This document shows positions 23,158 to 31,904 of a stretch of 64,000 nucleotides of DNA, piece by piece. Position numbers and translations under genes: made by a program. Position 1 is the stretch's first letter; the number at the start of each line of letters is the position of its first letter. The stretch is from UBA4742 sp963785815 (GTDB lineage: Bacteria > Actinomycetota > Acidimicrobiia > Acidimicrobiales > Acidimicrobilacustridaceae). Where the stretch lies: NCBI GenBank assembly GCA_963785815.1, contig CAWAWN010000003.1, positions 1,315,206 to 1,379,205 of the forward strand. The letters are read 5' to 3'. Under the pieces are notes generated by a model that ran no database searches, was not told the origin of the DNA, and saw only the letters and a list, made by a program, of their open reading frames with translations.

Positions 23158-24081
23158 ATGTCGACCCGGGTGGGGAGCCTCGAGCTCCGGCACCCGGTGA
23201 TGACCGCATCGGGCACGTCGGGTCACGGCGACGAGCTGGCCCGCCACGTCGATCTGGGCGCGCTGGGGGCGGTCGTGGTCAAGTCGTTGTCGGCCGAGCC
23301 CTGGCCCGGCAACCCGCCGCCCCGGGTGCACGAGACGCCGGCCGGGATGCTCAACTCGGTCGGGCTGCAGGGACCGGGCGTGGCCTGCTGGCTCCGTGAC
23401 GAGCTACCGCCCCTGCTGGACACCGGGGCCACCGTGGTGGCCAGCATCTGGGGCCACACCCTCGCCGAGTACCGCGCCGCCGCCGAGCTGCTGGCCGACG
23501 CGCCGGCGCAGGTGGTGGCGGTCGAGGTGAACCTGTCGTGCCCCAACCGCCAGCACCCGGGCGCGGGCGGACAGGTCGAGATGTTCGCCCAGCGGGCGCA
23601 GGACGCGGCCGAGGTCGTGGATGCCTGCCGGGTGGCCGGACGGCCGCGGTGGGCCAAGCTCACCCCGGCGGTGACCGACCTGGTCGAGGTGGCCCGGGCG
23701 GTGGCCGACGTGGGCGCGGAGGCGGTCACCCTGATCAACACCGTGCCCGGCCTGGCCATCGACCCCGAGACCCGCCGGCCCCGCCTGGGGGGCGTGGGTG
23801 GCGGCCTCTCGGGCCCGGCGATCCACCCGGTGGCCGTTCGGGCGGTGCACGATGTGCACGGTGCCCTGCCCGAGCTCTCCATCGTCGGGGTCGGGGGTGT
23901 CACCCGCGCCACCGACGCCGTCGAGCTCCTGCTGGCCGGTGCCTCGGCGGTGCAGGTGGGCACCGCCACCTTCGCAGATCCCCGCGCCCCCGGGCGCATC
24001 GCCCGTGACCTGGATCACTGGTGCCGCAACCATGGTGTCCACGCCGTCGTCGACCTGATCGGAGCCGCACATGCCCCCTGA
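23158..24081 (+). CDS. pyrD: Dihydroorotate dehydrogenase, class 1B-like catalytic subunit
   Basis: This 307-residue FMN TIM-barrel enzyme oxidises dihydroorotate. The Cys active-site base lies in VNLSCPNRQ, the substrate loop is MLNSVGLQGPGV, the FMN phosphate site is GVGGVTRATDAVELLLAGASAVQVGTA in two parts, and a Lys sits in WAKLTP. The active-site Cys and NSVGLQ loop fit class 1B, which usually needs the FAD/Fe-S partner PyrK; no pyrK lies in this operon. The gene starts 5 bp after carB and overlaps pyrF by 11 bp. Confidence 0.9.
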   Translation: MSTRVGSLELRHPVMTASGTSGHGDELARHVDLGALGAVVVKSLSAEPWPGNPPPRVHETPAGMLNSVGLQGPGVACWLRDELPPLLDTGATVVASIWGHTLAEYRAAAELLADAPAQVVAVEVNLSCPNRQHPGAGGQVEMFAQRAQDAAEVVDACRVAGRPRWAKLTPAVTDLVEVARAVADVGAEAVTLINTVPGLAIDPETRRPRLGGVGGGLSGPAIHPVAVRAVHDVHGALPELSIVGVGGVTRATDAVELLLAGASAVQVGTATFADPRAPGRIARDLDHWCRNHGVHAVVDLIGAAHAP

Positions 24082-24781
24082 TGCCGCCACCACGGTGTCA
24101 CCCGACATCCGATCGAAGCTGGTCCTGGTCCTCGACACCGACGACCTGGTGCCCGCGCTGCGCCTGGCCCGCGAGCTGCACCCGTACTTCGGGGTGGCCA
24201 AGGTCGGACTCGAGCTCTACTCGGCGTCGGGGCCCGACGCCATCACCAGCCTGACGGAGCAGGGCTACGACGTGTTCGTCGACCTGAAGCTGCTCGACAT
24301 CCCCACCACCGTGAACAAGGCCGCCCGGGTGCTCGGATCGCTGGGGGCGCGCTACCTCACCATGCACGCCCGAGGTGACGCGCCCATGTTGACCGCCGGC
24401 GTCGAGGGCCTGCGCGACGGGGCCGAGCGGGCCGGTCTGGACGAGCCCTACGCCCTGGCCGTGACCGTGCTGACCAGCGACGCCGGGGCGCCGCCGCACA
24501 TCTTCGGCCACCGCGTGGCCCTCGCCGCCGAGTCGGGGTGCGGCGGCATCGTGTGCGCAGCCGCCGACCTGGTGGAGGCCCGGCAGCTGGCGCCGCGGCT
24601 GCTGCGGGTGGTCCCGGGCATCCGGCGGGCCGGCACCGACGTGCACGACCAGGCCCGGGCGGCCACGCCCCGCGCCGCCCTCGACGGCGGCGCCGACCTG
24701 CTGGTGGTCGGCCGCACCGTCACCCAGGCCGACGACCCGGTGGCGGCCGCCGCCGAGTTGGTGGCCGAGCTGACCGCCTGA
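24071..24781 (+). CDS. pyrF: Orotidine 5'-phosphate decarboxylase
   Basis: This 236-residue TIM-barrel enzyme makes UMP from OMP, the last step of the pathway. The catalytic Asp-Lys-Asp array is in VFVDLKLLDIPTTVNKAA, and the phosphate loop is VVPGIRRAGTD with DLLVVGRTVTQADDP. This matches group I pyrF of E. coli type rather than the long mycobacterial form. ATG 24071 lies within the 3' end of pyrD. It appears to end the pyr operon; pyrE is not in the window. Confidence 0.96.
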   Translation: MPPDAATTVSPDIRSKLVLVLDTDDLVPALRLARELHPYFGVAKVGLELYSASGPDAITSLTEQGYDVFVDLKLLDIPTTVNKAARVLGSLGARYLTMHARGDAPMLTAGVEGLRDGAERAGLDEPYALAVTVLTSDAGAPPHIFGHRVALAAESGCGGIVCAAADLVEARQLAPRLLRVVPGIRRAGTDVHDQARAATPRAALDGGADLLVVGRTVTQADDPVAAAAELVAELTA

Positions 24782-24817
24782 CCTCTAAGTTGTCCACTTC
24801 ACGCGAGAGGGAGAGCC

Positions 24818-26035
24818 ATGCGTCCGTCACGGAATCACCTGAGTCAGCTCGTGGGTCTGGGAGCCCTGCTGGTGGTGGCGGTTGCGCCGGCCACCGTCGG
24901 AACCGCTCAGCCCGCAGCCGCCACCACCACCTGCAACGGCGGCGACATCGTCGTGTCCAGCGCGGCCGACTCCGGCGCCGGCTCGCTGCGAGCGGCGCTG
25001 GCCACCGCTGACAGCAGCGGAACGAACGTGACCGTGTGCATCGACCCGTCGACGGTCACCACCCCCATCCTGATCAGCAGCGTGCTCGGCTACACCGGCG
25101 CCCACGAGCTCGACATCGACGGCAACGGTGCCACGGTGCGTTCGAATGGCAGCTCCGGGATCCTGGACGTGTCCTCGGGGGCGGACCTCGTGGTCAACGA
25201 TCTGACCCTCACCGGTGGGCACGCCAGCTCGGGGGCGGGCATCTACTCGGGCGAGGGCGGCCTGGTGACCGTCGTGCGGTCGACGATCGAGGACAACGTG
25301 GCCACCGAGGACGGCGGGGGCATCTCCGCCAGCGACACCGTCGTGATGGACTCGACCATCGCCGACAACCAGGCGGGCGAGGGGGGTGGCGGAGGGTTCT
25401 CGACCGGCACCTTGCAGGCGGTCAACTCCACCATCACCGGCAACTCCGACGGCGTGGACGTGGGCGGCGGGGCCAGCGTCTACTCCTCGATCTCCCTCCT
25501 GTACACCACGGTGACCGACAACACCGGCACCCAGGGCGCCAACCTCCAGCTCAACAGCGACGCCGGCGTCCTGACCAGCTACGCGTCGGTGGTGGCTGAT
25601 CCGCACGGCTCGGCCAACTGCCACCAGGCGTCGACCACGTCGGAGGGCTACAACTACAGCGACGACGCCTCCTGCGGCTTCACCGACACGGCCCAGGGCG
25701 ATCGCCAGAGCGCCGGCTCGCCCATGCTCGGCACCCTCGCCGACAACGGTGGACCCACCGAGACGCTGCTGCCGGCGACGGGGTCCCCGCTGATCGACGC
25801 CATCCCCACGAACGCCTGCCCGCCTCCTGACGTGGCCTCCGCTGTCACCGCGCGGCTGGTCAACACGGCCTGGCAGGCGGACCAGCGCGGAGTGACCCGG
25901 CCCCAGCAGGGCGGCTGCGACATCGGCTCGGTCGAGGTGGAGCCGGCCGCGCCCACCACGACCACGACCGCCGCCACCAGTTCCACCGCCGCGCCGGCCA
26001 CCCCGGTCACCGTGGCACCCACCTTCACCGGCTGA
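24818..26035 (+). CDS. Secreted beta-helix protein with choice-of-anchor Q-type C-terminus
   Basis: This 405-residue protein has an N-terminal signal peptide (hydrophobic core LVGLGALLVVAVAPATVG, probable cleavage near AAA-TTT at about residue 36). The body shows right-handed parallel beta-helix spacing with repeated motifs such as DLTLTGGHASSGAGIY, STIEDNVATEDGGGIS and STITGNSDGV. It ends in the GSPLIDAIP and RPQQGGCDIGSVEVE pattern of choice-of-anchor Q domains, then a Thr/Ala-rich tail. It is probably an extracellular carbohydrate-binding or adhesin-like protein. SD GAGGGAGA lies before the ATG. It is unrelated to its neighbours pyrF and mihF. Confidence 0.82.
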   Translation: MRPSRNHLSQLVGLGALLVVAVAPATVGTAQPAAATTTCNGGDIVVSSAADSGAGSLRAALATADSSGTNVTVCIDPSTVTTPILISSVLGYTGAHELDIDGNGATVRSNGSSGILDVSSGADLVVNDLTLTGGHASSGAGIYSGEGGLVTVVRSTIEDNVATEDGGGISASDTVVMDSTIADNQAGEGGGGGFSTGTLQAVNSTITGNSDGVDVGGGASVYSSISLLYTTVTDNTGTQGANLQLNSDAGVLTSYASVVADPHGSANCHQASTTSEGYNYSDDASCGFTDTAQGDRQSAGSPMLGTLADNGGPTETLLPATGSPLIDAIPTNACPPPDVASAVTARLVNTAWQADQRGVTRPQQGGCDIGSVEVEPAAPTTTTTAATSSTAAPATPVTVAPTFTG

Positions 26036-26142
26036 ACCGCGTCGCGGTCTGCCACCGGGGTCGGGGGCGGCGGGCACCCGGCCGCGCCCGCAGCTCAGGT
26101 CGCAGGGAGGCTGCGCCGACCGAAGGGCCAATCCAGTTCGGC

Positions 26143-26148
26143 TAGCGT
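26143..26148 (+). promoter_or_regulatory. -10 hexamer of mihF
   Basis: TAGCGT lies 7 nt before the ATG at 26156, again in leaderless spacing. The upstream 100 bp are G/C-rich and hold no other clear element. Confidence 0.45.
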
Positions 26149-26155
26149 GACCGCC

Positions 26156-26473
26156 ATGCCGCTTCCGCCAACGCTCTCGGCCGAGCAACGTCAGGCCGCC
26201 CTCGAGAAGGCGGCGCAGGCCCGGAAGGCCCGCGCCGAGCTGAAGGAACGCCTGAAGATGGGCTCGATCAACCTGGCCGAGTTGCTCGACCGGGCCGCCG
26301 ACGACGACGTGGTGGCCAAGATGAAGGTCGTGGCCGTGCTCGAGTCGCTCCCCGGCGTGGGCAAGGTCAAGGCCCATCGCACCATGGAAGAGGTCGGCAT
26401 CAGCATGACCCGCCGGGTGCGCGGGCTGGGGGCCCAACAGCGCGAGGCGTTGCTGAAGGCCTTCCCGGGCTGA
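26156..26473 (+). CDS. mihF: Actinobacterial integration host factor MihF
   Basis: This 105-residue nucleoid protein binds and bends DNA. It is all-alpha with a helix-two-turn-helix: a charged N-terminal helix (SAEQRQAALEKAAQARKARAEL), then KERLKMGSINLAELLDRA, LESLPGVGKVKAHRTMEEVGI and the basic end RRVRGLGAQQREALL. This is the Streptomyces/mycobacterial sIHF family, unrelated to HU/IHF. ATG 26156 is preferred to a GTG at 26147 that lies inside the -10 to start interval. Gene order mihF-gmk-rpoZ-coaBC-metK-priA is conserved in Actinobacteria. Confidence 0.95.
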   Translation: MPLPPTLSAEQRQAALEKAAQARKARAELKERLKMGSINLAELLDRAADDDVVAKMKVVAVLESLPGVGKVKAHRTMEEVGISMTRRVRGLGAQQREALLKAFPG

Positions 26474-26489
26474 CGCCCGCCCTCCGTCG

Positions 26490-27035
26490 ATGGTCGTGGT
26501 CGTCTCCGGTCCCGGCGGCGTGGGCAAGGGGACGGTCGTGGCCCGACTGGTCGAACGGGATCCGCAGCTGTGGCTGAGCCGGTCCTGGACCACGCGCCAG
26601 CGCCGACCGGGTGAGCCGGCCGACGCCTACCGGTTCGTGACCCGCGACGAGTTCGAGGCCAACGTCGCGGCCGACGGCTTCCTGGAGTGGACCGACTTCC
26701 TGGGCCAGTTGTACGGCACCCCGCTGCCGGCTCCGCCACCGGGGCGCGACGTGGTGCTCGAGATCGACGTGGACGGTGCCCGCCAGGTCAAGGAGCGGGG
26801 CATCGACGCCCTGCTGGTGTTCCTGGAGGCACCTTCGCGGGCCGCCCAGGAGGAGCGCCTCCGGGGGCGGGGCGATCCGCCCGACCGCCTGGCCGAAAGG
26901 CTGGCCAAGGCCGACCAGGAGATCGACGCCGGCCGTCGGCTGGGGGCGCACGTGGTGGTCAACGACCACCTCGAGGACACCGTGGACGCGGTGGCGGCCC
27001 TGATCGACGACGCCCGCCAGGTGCGCGCCGGCTGA
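26490..27035 (+). CDS. gmk: Guanylate kinase
   Basis: This 181-residue enzyme phosphorylates GMP to GDP. The P-loop is SGPGGVGKGTVV at the start, and the GMP-binding part is SRSWTTRQRRPGEPADAYRFVTRDEFEA split over the second strand, with FLEWTDFLGQLYGTP. DVVLEIDVDGARQVKE is conserved. The length is normal for short actinobacterial forms. It starts 16 nt after mihF. Confidence 0.95.
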   Translation: MVVVVSGPGGVGKGTVVARLVERDPQLWLSRSWTTRQRRPGEPADAYRFVTRDEFEANVAADGFLEWTDFLGQLYGTPLPAPPPGRDVVLEIDVDGARQVKERGIDALLVFLEAPSRAAQEERLRGRGDPPDRLAERLAKADQEIDAGRRLGAHVVVNDHLEDTVDAVAALIDDARQVRAG

Positions 27036-27099
27036 TCGACCGGCCTTCGTGCCCGCCCGTGGCGGCCGGGTGACCTGGTTGGTCGGACCCGGCCCCTGC

Positions 27100-27105
27100 T
27101 AGCAT
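27100..27105 (+). promoter_or_regulatory. Candidate -10 upstream of rpoZ
   Basis: TAGCAT lies 52 nt before the rpoZ GTG. A TTGGTC at 27079-27084 could be a -35 with a short 15-bp spacer. It would give a leader of about 45 nt. Confidence 0.35.
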
Positions 27106-27157
27106 GGAGGGCCGCTCGGATGGGGAACGACCTCACGGGCGCGAACCGGAGGTTGCT

Positions 27158-27439
27158 GTGGCGCAGGTCCATGACTCGATGATGAACCCCAAGATCGAGA
27201 CGCTCCTGGACAAGGTCGACTCCCGGTTCACCCTCGTCACCCTGGGCTCGCTGCGGGCGCGCCAGATCAACTCGTACTTCGGCCAGCTGGGCGACGGGCT
27301 GGGCTCCAACGTCCCACCCCAGGTGACCTCGGTGGCTCGCAAGCCCCTGTCGATCGCCTTCGAGGAGATCGCGGCCGACAAGATCGTTGCCATCCCCGTC
27401 GAGGCGCCGGCTGCTTCCGACGAGGGCGAGTCGGCCTAG
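27158..27439 (+). CDS. rpoZ: RNA polymerase omega subunit
   Basis: This 93-residue omega subunit helps RpoB' folding. The family pattern is MMNPKIETLLDKVDSRFTLV, then SLRARQINSYFGQLGDG, VTSVARKPLSIAFEEIAADKI, and a short acidic tail. GTG 27158 is fixed by a GGAGG at 27148-27152 with 5-nt spacing. It sits between gmk and coaBC as in most Actinobacteria. Confidence 0.94.
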   Translation: MAQVHDSMMNPKIETLLDKVDSRFTLVTLGSLRARQINSYFGQLGDGLGSNVPPQVTSVARKPLSIAFEEIAADKIVAIPVEAPAASDEGESA

Positions 27440-27454
27440 CTCTGCGTCCGGACG

Positions 27455-28678
27455 ATGCTGGCCGGCCGCACCATCGTCCTCGGCGTGTCCGGCGGCATCG
27501 CCGCCTACAAGGCGATCGAGGTGTGCCGCCGCTTGGTCGACGCCGGCGCGCACGTCGTGCCCGTGATGACGACCGGTGCCACCCGCTTCGTGGGCGAGGT
27601 CACCTTCTCGGCCCTGGCCTCGGAGCCGGTGCAGACCTCGCTGTGGACCGAGCGCGACCCCATCCCGCACACCCGCCTGGGCCAGCGGGCCGACCTGGTG
27701 GTGGTGTGCCCGGCCACGGCCCGGCTCATCGGCGACTACGCGGCCGGCATCTCCCACGACCTGCTCACCGCCACCCTGCTGGCCACCCGGGCCCCGGTGG
27801 TGGTGTGCCCGGCCATGCACACCGAGATGTGGGAGCACCCGGCGGTGCAGGAGAACCTGGCCACCCTGCGTCGCCGCGGGGTGACGGTGGTCGACCCGGC
27901 CGAGGGGCGCCTGGCCGGCGGTGATGTGGGAGCCGGCCGCCTGGCCGACCCCGACGTGATCGTGGCCGCCCTGGACGAGCGACTGTCGGTCCCATCCGGC
28001 GGCGGCGACCTCGACGGCCTGCGCGTGCTGGTGACCGCCGGCGGCACCCGCGAGGCCATCGATCCGGTGCGGGTCATCACCAACCGCTCCTCGGGCAAGC
28101 AGGGCTACGCCCTGGCCGAGCGGGCCCAGGCCCGGGGGGCCAAGGTCACGCTGGTGACCACCGTCTCGCGTCCGGCCCCGCCCGGGATCGAGGTCATCGA
28201 GGTGGCCAGCGCGGCCGACATGGAGGCGGCGGTGATGCCCCGCCGCGATGCGGACGTGATCATCATGGCCGCGGCGGTGGCCGACTTCCGGCCGATGTCG
28301 CCCGCCACCAGCAAGATCAAGAAGGGCGACGCCGTCCCCCACATCGTGCTCGAGCCCACCCACGACTTCCTGGTCGACCTGGGCCGCGACAAGCCCGAGG
28401 GCCAGACCCTGGTCGGCTTCGCGGCCGAGACCGACGACGTCGTGGCCAACGCCCGCGCCAAGCTCGAGCGCAAGCACCTCGATCTCATCGTGGCCAACGA
28501 CGTGTCGGTGCCCGGCGCCGGCTTCGAGCACGACACGAACCAGGTGGTGATCATGAACGCCGCCGGGTTCGACCATGATGTTGCCCTCTGCGACAAGCGA
28601 TCGATCGCCGACGCCGTGCTCGATGCGGTCGTCGCCTGGCGGACGACGCCGGCCCCCGTGGCCGACACCGAAGCTTGA
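27455..28678 (+). CDS. coaBC: Phosphopantothenoylcysteine decarboxylase / phosphopantothenate-cysteine ligase CoaBC
   Basis: This 407-residue bifunctional enzyme of coenzyme A synthesis has an N-terminal FMN flavodoxin-like CoaC (residues 1 to about 180: VLGVSGGIAAYKAIEVCRRL, and CPAMHTEMWEHP, with His at the usual Asn position as in mycobacterial proteins). The CoaB ligase half (about 190 on) has LVTAGGTREAIDPVR, NRSSGKQGYALAE, and DVIIMAAAVADFRP, with KIKKGD. It starts 15 nt after rpoZ. Confidence 0.95.
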   Translation: MLAGRTIVLGVSGGIAAYKAIEVCRRLVDAGAHVVPVMTTGATRFVGEVTFSALASEPVQTSLWTERDPIPHTRLGQRADLVVVCPATARLIGDYAAGISHDLLTATLLATRAPVVVCPAMHTEMWEHPAVQENLATLRRRGVTVVDPAEGRLAGGDVGAGRLADPDVIVAALDERLSVPSGGGDLDGLRVLVTAGGTREAIDPVRVITNRSSGKQGYALAERAQARGAKVTLVTTVSRPAPPGIEVIEVASAADMEAAVMPRRDADVIIMAAAVADFRPMSPATSKIKKGDAVPHIVLEPTHDFLVDLGRDKPEGQTLVGFAAETDDVVANARAKLERKHLDLIVANDVSVPGAGFEHDTNQVVIMNAAGFDHDVALCDKRSIADAVLDAVVAWRTTPAPVADTEA

Positions 28679-28724
28679 CCCCCCGCGACCGGCCGTCCGG
28701 CCGATCCCGAACAGGAGACACCCC

Positions 28725-29924
28725 GTGAGCACCTGGACCTTCACCTCGGAATCCGTGACCGAGGGACATCCCGACAAGATGGCCGATCAGATCTCCGACG
28801 CCATCCTCGATGCCCTGCTCGAGCAGGATCCGATGAGCCGGGTGGCGTGCGAGACCTTCGTGACCACCGGCCTGGCCATCGTGGGCGGCGAGATCACCAC
28901 CCAGGGCTACGTCGACATCCCCAAGGTGGTGCGCCGCACCATCAACGAGATCGGCTACAACCGCGAGTCCTACGGCTACGACGGCTCCACCGTGGGCGTG
29001 CTGGTGTCGCTCGACGAGCAGTCGCCCGACATCGCTCAGGGTGTGGACGACTCCGAGGAGGTCCGGTCGGGCACCTCGGGCGAGGACCTGCTCAACAAGC
29101 AGGGCGCGGGCGACCAGGGGATGATGTTCGGCTACGCCTGCGACGAGACCGACGTGCTCATGCCGCTGCCGATCCACCTGGCCCACCGCATGGCCGAGCG
29201 CCTGGCCGAGGTCCGCCGGGCCGGCACCGTGCCCTACCTGCGGCCCGACGGCAAGACCCAGGTCACCTTCGACTACACCGACGGCAAGCCGACCCGCCTG
29301 CGCACCGTGCTCATCTCGACCCAGCACAACGACGGGATCGACCGCGACGAGGTCATCCGCCCCGACCTCATCGAGCACGTCATCCGCCCGGTGGTCCCGG
29401 CCCAGTTCGCCGACGACGACTACGACGTCTACGTCAACCCGACCGGCCGCTTCGTCATCGGCGGTCCGGTGGGTGACGCCGGGTTGACCGGTCGCAAGAT
29501 CATCGTGGACACCTACGGAGGCATGGGCCGCCACGGCGGCGGCGCCTTCTCGGGCAAGGACCCGTCCAAGGTCGATCGCTCGGCCGCCTACGCGGCCCGC
29601 TGGGTGGCCAAGAACGTGGTGGCGTCGGGCGCGGCCAGCCGGTGCGAGGTGCAGGTGGCCTACGCCATCGGCGTGGCCCGGCCCATCTCGGTGCTGGTCG
29701 AGACCTTCGGCACCGAGCAGGTCGACAACGCCAAGATCGTGGGGGCCATCGAGCAGATCTTCGATCTGCGCCCGGCCGCCATCCTGCGCGACCTCGACCT
29801 GCGGCGTCCCATCTACAAGCGCACGGCGGCCTACGGCCACTTCGGCCGTCCGTCCGACGACGGGGCCTTCACCTGGGAGCGAACCGACAAGGTCGACGAG
29901 CTCCGCTCGGCGTTGGGGCTCTGA
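28725..29924 (+). CDS. metK: S-adenosylmethionine synthetase
   Basis: This 399-residue enzyme makes SAM from ATP and methionine. The start is TFTSESVTEGHPDKMADQIS, the ATP-binding hexapeptide GAGDQGMMFGYA is conserved, and the P-loop-like GGGAFSGKDPSKVDRS is present. GTG 28725 was chosen because AGGAGA (28713-28718) lies 6 nt before it; a longer frame reading upstream overlaps coaBC. The 46-nt gap is too short for a SAM riboswitch. Confidence 0.97.
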   Translation: MSTWTFTSESVTEGHPDKMADQISDAILDALLEQDPMSRVACETFVTTGLAIVGGEITTQGYVDIPKVVRRTINEIGYNRESYGYDGSTVGVLVSLDEQSPDIAQGVDDSEEVRSGTSGEDLLNKQGAGDQGMMFGYACDETDVLMPLPIHLAHRMAERLAEVRRAGTVPYLRPDGKTQVTFDYTDGKPTRLRTVLISTQHNDGIDRDEVIRPDLIEHVIRPVVPAQFADDDYDVYVNPTGRFVIGGPVGDAGLTGRKIIVDTYGGMGRHGGGAFSGKDPSKVDRSAAYAARWVAKNVVASGAASRCEVQVAYAIGVARPISVLVETFGTEQVDNAKIVGAIEQIFDLRPAAILRDLDLRRPIYKRTAAYGHFGRPSDDGAFTWERTDKVDELRSALGL

Positions 29925-30028
29925 CCCTCCCGTTCCCACCCGCCCGACCCGAGCCGGCTCCGCGGCGCGCCCCGATCGACGAGGCCGCCGGGGCCGGTCC
30001 GGCGGGCGATGCTCCCCGCGACCAGCTG

Positions 30029-31795
30029 GTGGTGCGGGTGCTGCCCGACCCGCCGGCCATCGCCAAGACCTTCGACTACCTCGTGCCCGAGCCGCTGGTG
30101 GGCCAGGTGCGGGTGGGATCGATGGTGCGCGTGGCGTTGCACGGTCGCCGGGTCGGCGCCTGGGTGGTGGCGCTGGACGTGGAGCCGCCACCCGGGGTGG
30201 CCCTGGCGCCCATCGCCAAGGTGACCGGCTGGGGCCCGGCCCCCGAGTTGGTGTCGTTGGCCGACTGGGCCGGGTGGCGCTGGGCTGGTCGCCCGGCCCA
30301 GCTCCTGCGCACGGCCTCACCGGACACGGCGGTGCGGGTGCTGCCACCGGCGCGGCCCCGACGCGGCGCGCCGGCCGGTCCGGCCGATCCGCTGGCCGAC
30401 GAGGCCCTGGCCCTGGACCGGGCGGTGCTGCGCCTGCCCCCGGCCGCCGATCCCTACGGCGTCGCCCTGGCTGCCGCCGGTCGCGGCGACGCCCTCATCC
30501 TGGCCCCGTCGGCCGCGGTGGCCCGACACCTGGCCCTGCGCCTGGGTCGAGCCGGGGTGGCCGCGGCCCTGATGCCCCGCGACTGGGCCCAGGCCCGGGC
30601 CGGGGCGACCGTGATCGGGACCCGGGCGGCGGCGTGGGCACCGGTGGCCGACCTGTCCGCCGTGGTGGTGCTCGACGAGCACGACGAGCGGTGGCAGCAG
30701 GAGCGCGCCCCCACCTGGCACGCCCGCGACGTGGTCGTCGAACGGGCCCGCCGGGCGGGGGTGCCCTGCGTGCTGGTGTCGCCGGCCCCGTCGCTCGAGG
30801 CCCTGGCCTGGGGACGGCTGGTGGCTCCGTCGCGCGCGGCCGAGCGGGACGGCTGGCCGGTGGTGGAGGTGGTCGATCGGCGCCAGGAGGACATCGGGCG
30901 GGCGGGCCTGTTCTCGCCCCCGCTGGTCCGGGCCCTGCGTGGTGGCGGACGGGTGGTCTGCGTGCTGAACCGCAAGGGCCGGGCCGGGCTGCTGGCCTGT
31001 GTGCGGTGCGGCCAGACCGCCGGTTGCGAGCGCTGCGAGGCCGCCGTCGCCATCGACGCCGAGGCCCATGCCGACCTCGACGCCGGCGGCGAGCGGCTGG
31101 TGTGCCGGCGCTGCGGGACCGTCCGCCCGGTGGTGTGCCTGAGCTGCGGGGGTACGGCCTTCAAGAACCTGCGGCCGGGGGTGGCCCGGGTGCGAGAGGA
31201 GCTCGAGGCGCTGGCTCGCCGGCCGGTGATCGAGATCAGTGCCGAGTCCGACGAGCCGGTGGTGGACGGGACCGGACCGGGTCCGGCGGCGCCGGCCGAG
31301 GTCTACGTGGGGACCGAGGCCGCCCTGCACCGGGTGGCGTCCGCCGACGTGGTGGCCTTCCTGGACTTCGACCAGGAGCTGCTGGCGCCGCGGTACCGGG
31401 CGGCGGAGGAGGCGCTGGGCTTGCTGGTGCTGGCCGGGCGGCTGCTGGGTGGGCGGCGGGGGACGGGCCGGCTCCTGCTCCAGACCCGTCTGCCCCACCA
31501 CGAGGTCGTGCAGGCGGCGCGGCTGGGAGATCCCGCCCGCGTGGCCGACGCCGAGCTGGCCCGGCGTCGCCTGCTCGGCTACCCGCCCCTGGGCGTCCTG
31601 GCCACGGTGTCGGGAGCCGGCGCCGCTGAGTTCATGGTCCGGCTGGGGGCCCCGTCCGGGGTCGAGGTGCTCGGTCCCAGCGATGGCCAGTGGTTGTTGC
31701 GGGCCGACGAGCACGCGCCGCTGCTCGACGCCCTGGCCGCCACCCCGCGCCCGCCGGGCCGGCTGCGCATCGCCGTCGACCCGCTCCGCCCCTGA
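30029..31795 (+). CDS. priA: Helicase-deficient primosomal protein PriA
   Basis: This is about 588 residues. N-terminal 3'-DNA-binding domain: RVLPDPPAIAKTFDYLVPEPL, then VRVALHGRRVGAWV. The helicase core is degenerate, as is usual in Actinobacteria: no Walker A Lys (only AAAGRGDALILAP) and DEHDERWQQ in place of the DEEH box. The zinc-binding Cys cluster is intact (CVRCG, CERCE, CRRCG, CLSCGG). It is expected to aid replication restart without unwinding. Start uncertain: GTG 30029 is the first standard codon; a CTG at 29921 overlapping the metK stop would add 36 residues. Confidence 0.85.
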   Translation: MVRVLPDPPAIAKTFDYLVPEPLVGQVRVGSMVRVALHGRRVGAWVVALDVEPPPGVALAPIAKVTGWGPAPELVSLADWAGWRWAGRPAQLLRTASPDTAVRVLPPARPRRGAPAGPADPLADEALALDRAVLRLPPAADPYGVALAAAGRGDALILAPSAAVARHLALRLGRAGVAAALMPRDWAQARAGATVIGTRAAAWAPVADLSAVVVLDEHDERWQQERAPTWHARDVVVERARRAGVPCVLVSPAPSLEALAWGRLVAPSRAAERDGWPVVEVVDRRQEDIGRAGLFSPPLVRALRGGGRVVCVLNRKGRAGLLACVRCGQTAGCERCEAAVAIDAEAHADLDAGGERLVCRRCGTVRPVVCLSCGGTAFKNLRPGVARVREELEALARRPVIEISAESDEPVVDGTGPGPAAPAEVYVGTEAALHRVASADVVAFLDFDQELLAPRYRAAEEALGLLVLAGRLLGGRRGTGRLLLQTRLPHHEVVQAARLGDPARVADAELARRRLLGYPPLGVLATVSGAGAAEFMVRLGAPSGVEVLGPSDGQWLLRADEHAPLLDALAATPRPPGRLRIAVDPLRP

Positions 31796-31838
31796 CCGTC
31801 GGCCTCCCGAACCTCGTCCCGCCCTCCGCCCCCGCGTC

Positions 31839-31887
31839 GAACCTGTCAGTGCAGCGGACTCTCTGGGGTCGCTCAGCTGACAGGTTC
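31839..31887. terminator. Inverted repeat between convergent priA and trmH-like genes
   Basis: GAACCTGTCAG (31839-31849) and CTGACAGGTTC (31877-31887) are perfect 11-bp arms with a 27-nt spacer. The element lies in the 109-bp gap between convergent genes, so a bidirectional terminator is the simplest reading. No T-run follows. Confidence 0.45.
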
Positions 31888-31904
31888 CCCGGGTGGCGGC
31901 TGAG

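Noticed and set aside
28679..28724. SAM riboswitch before metK
   Set aside because: The gap is 46 nt, too short, and only an SD is visible.
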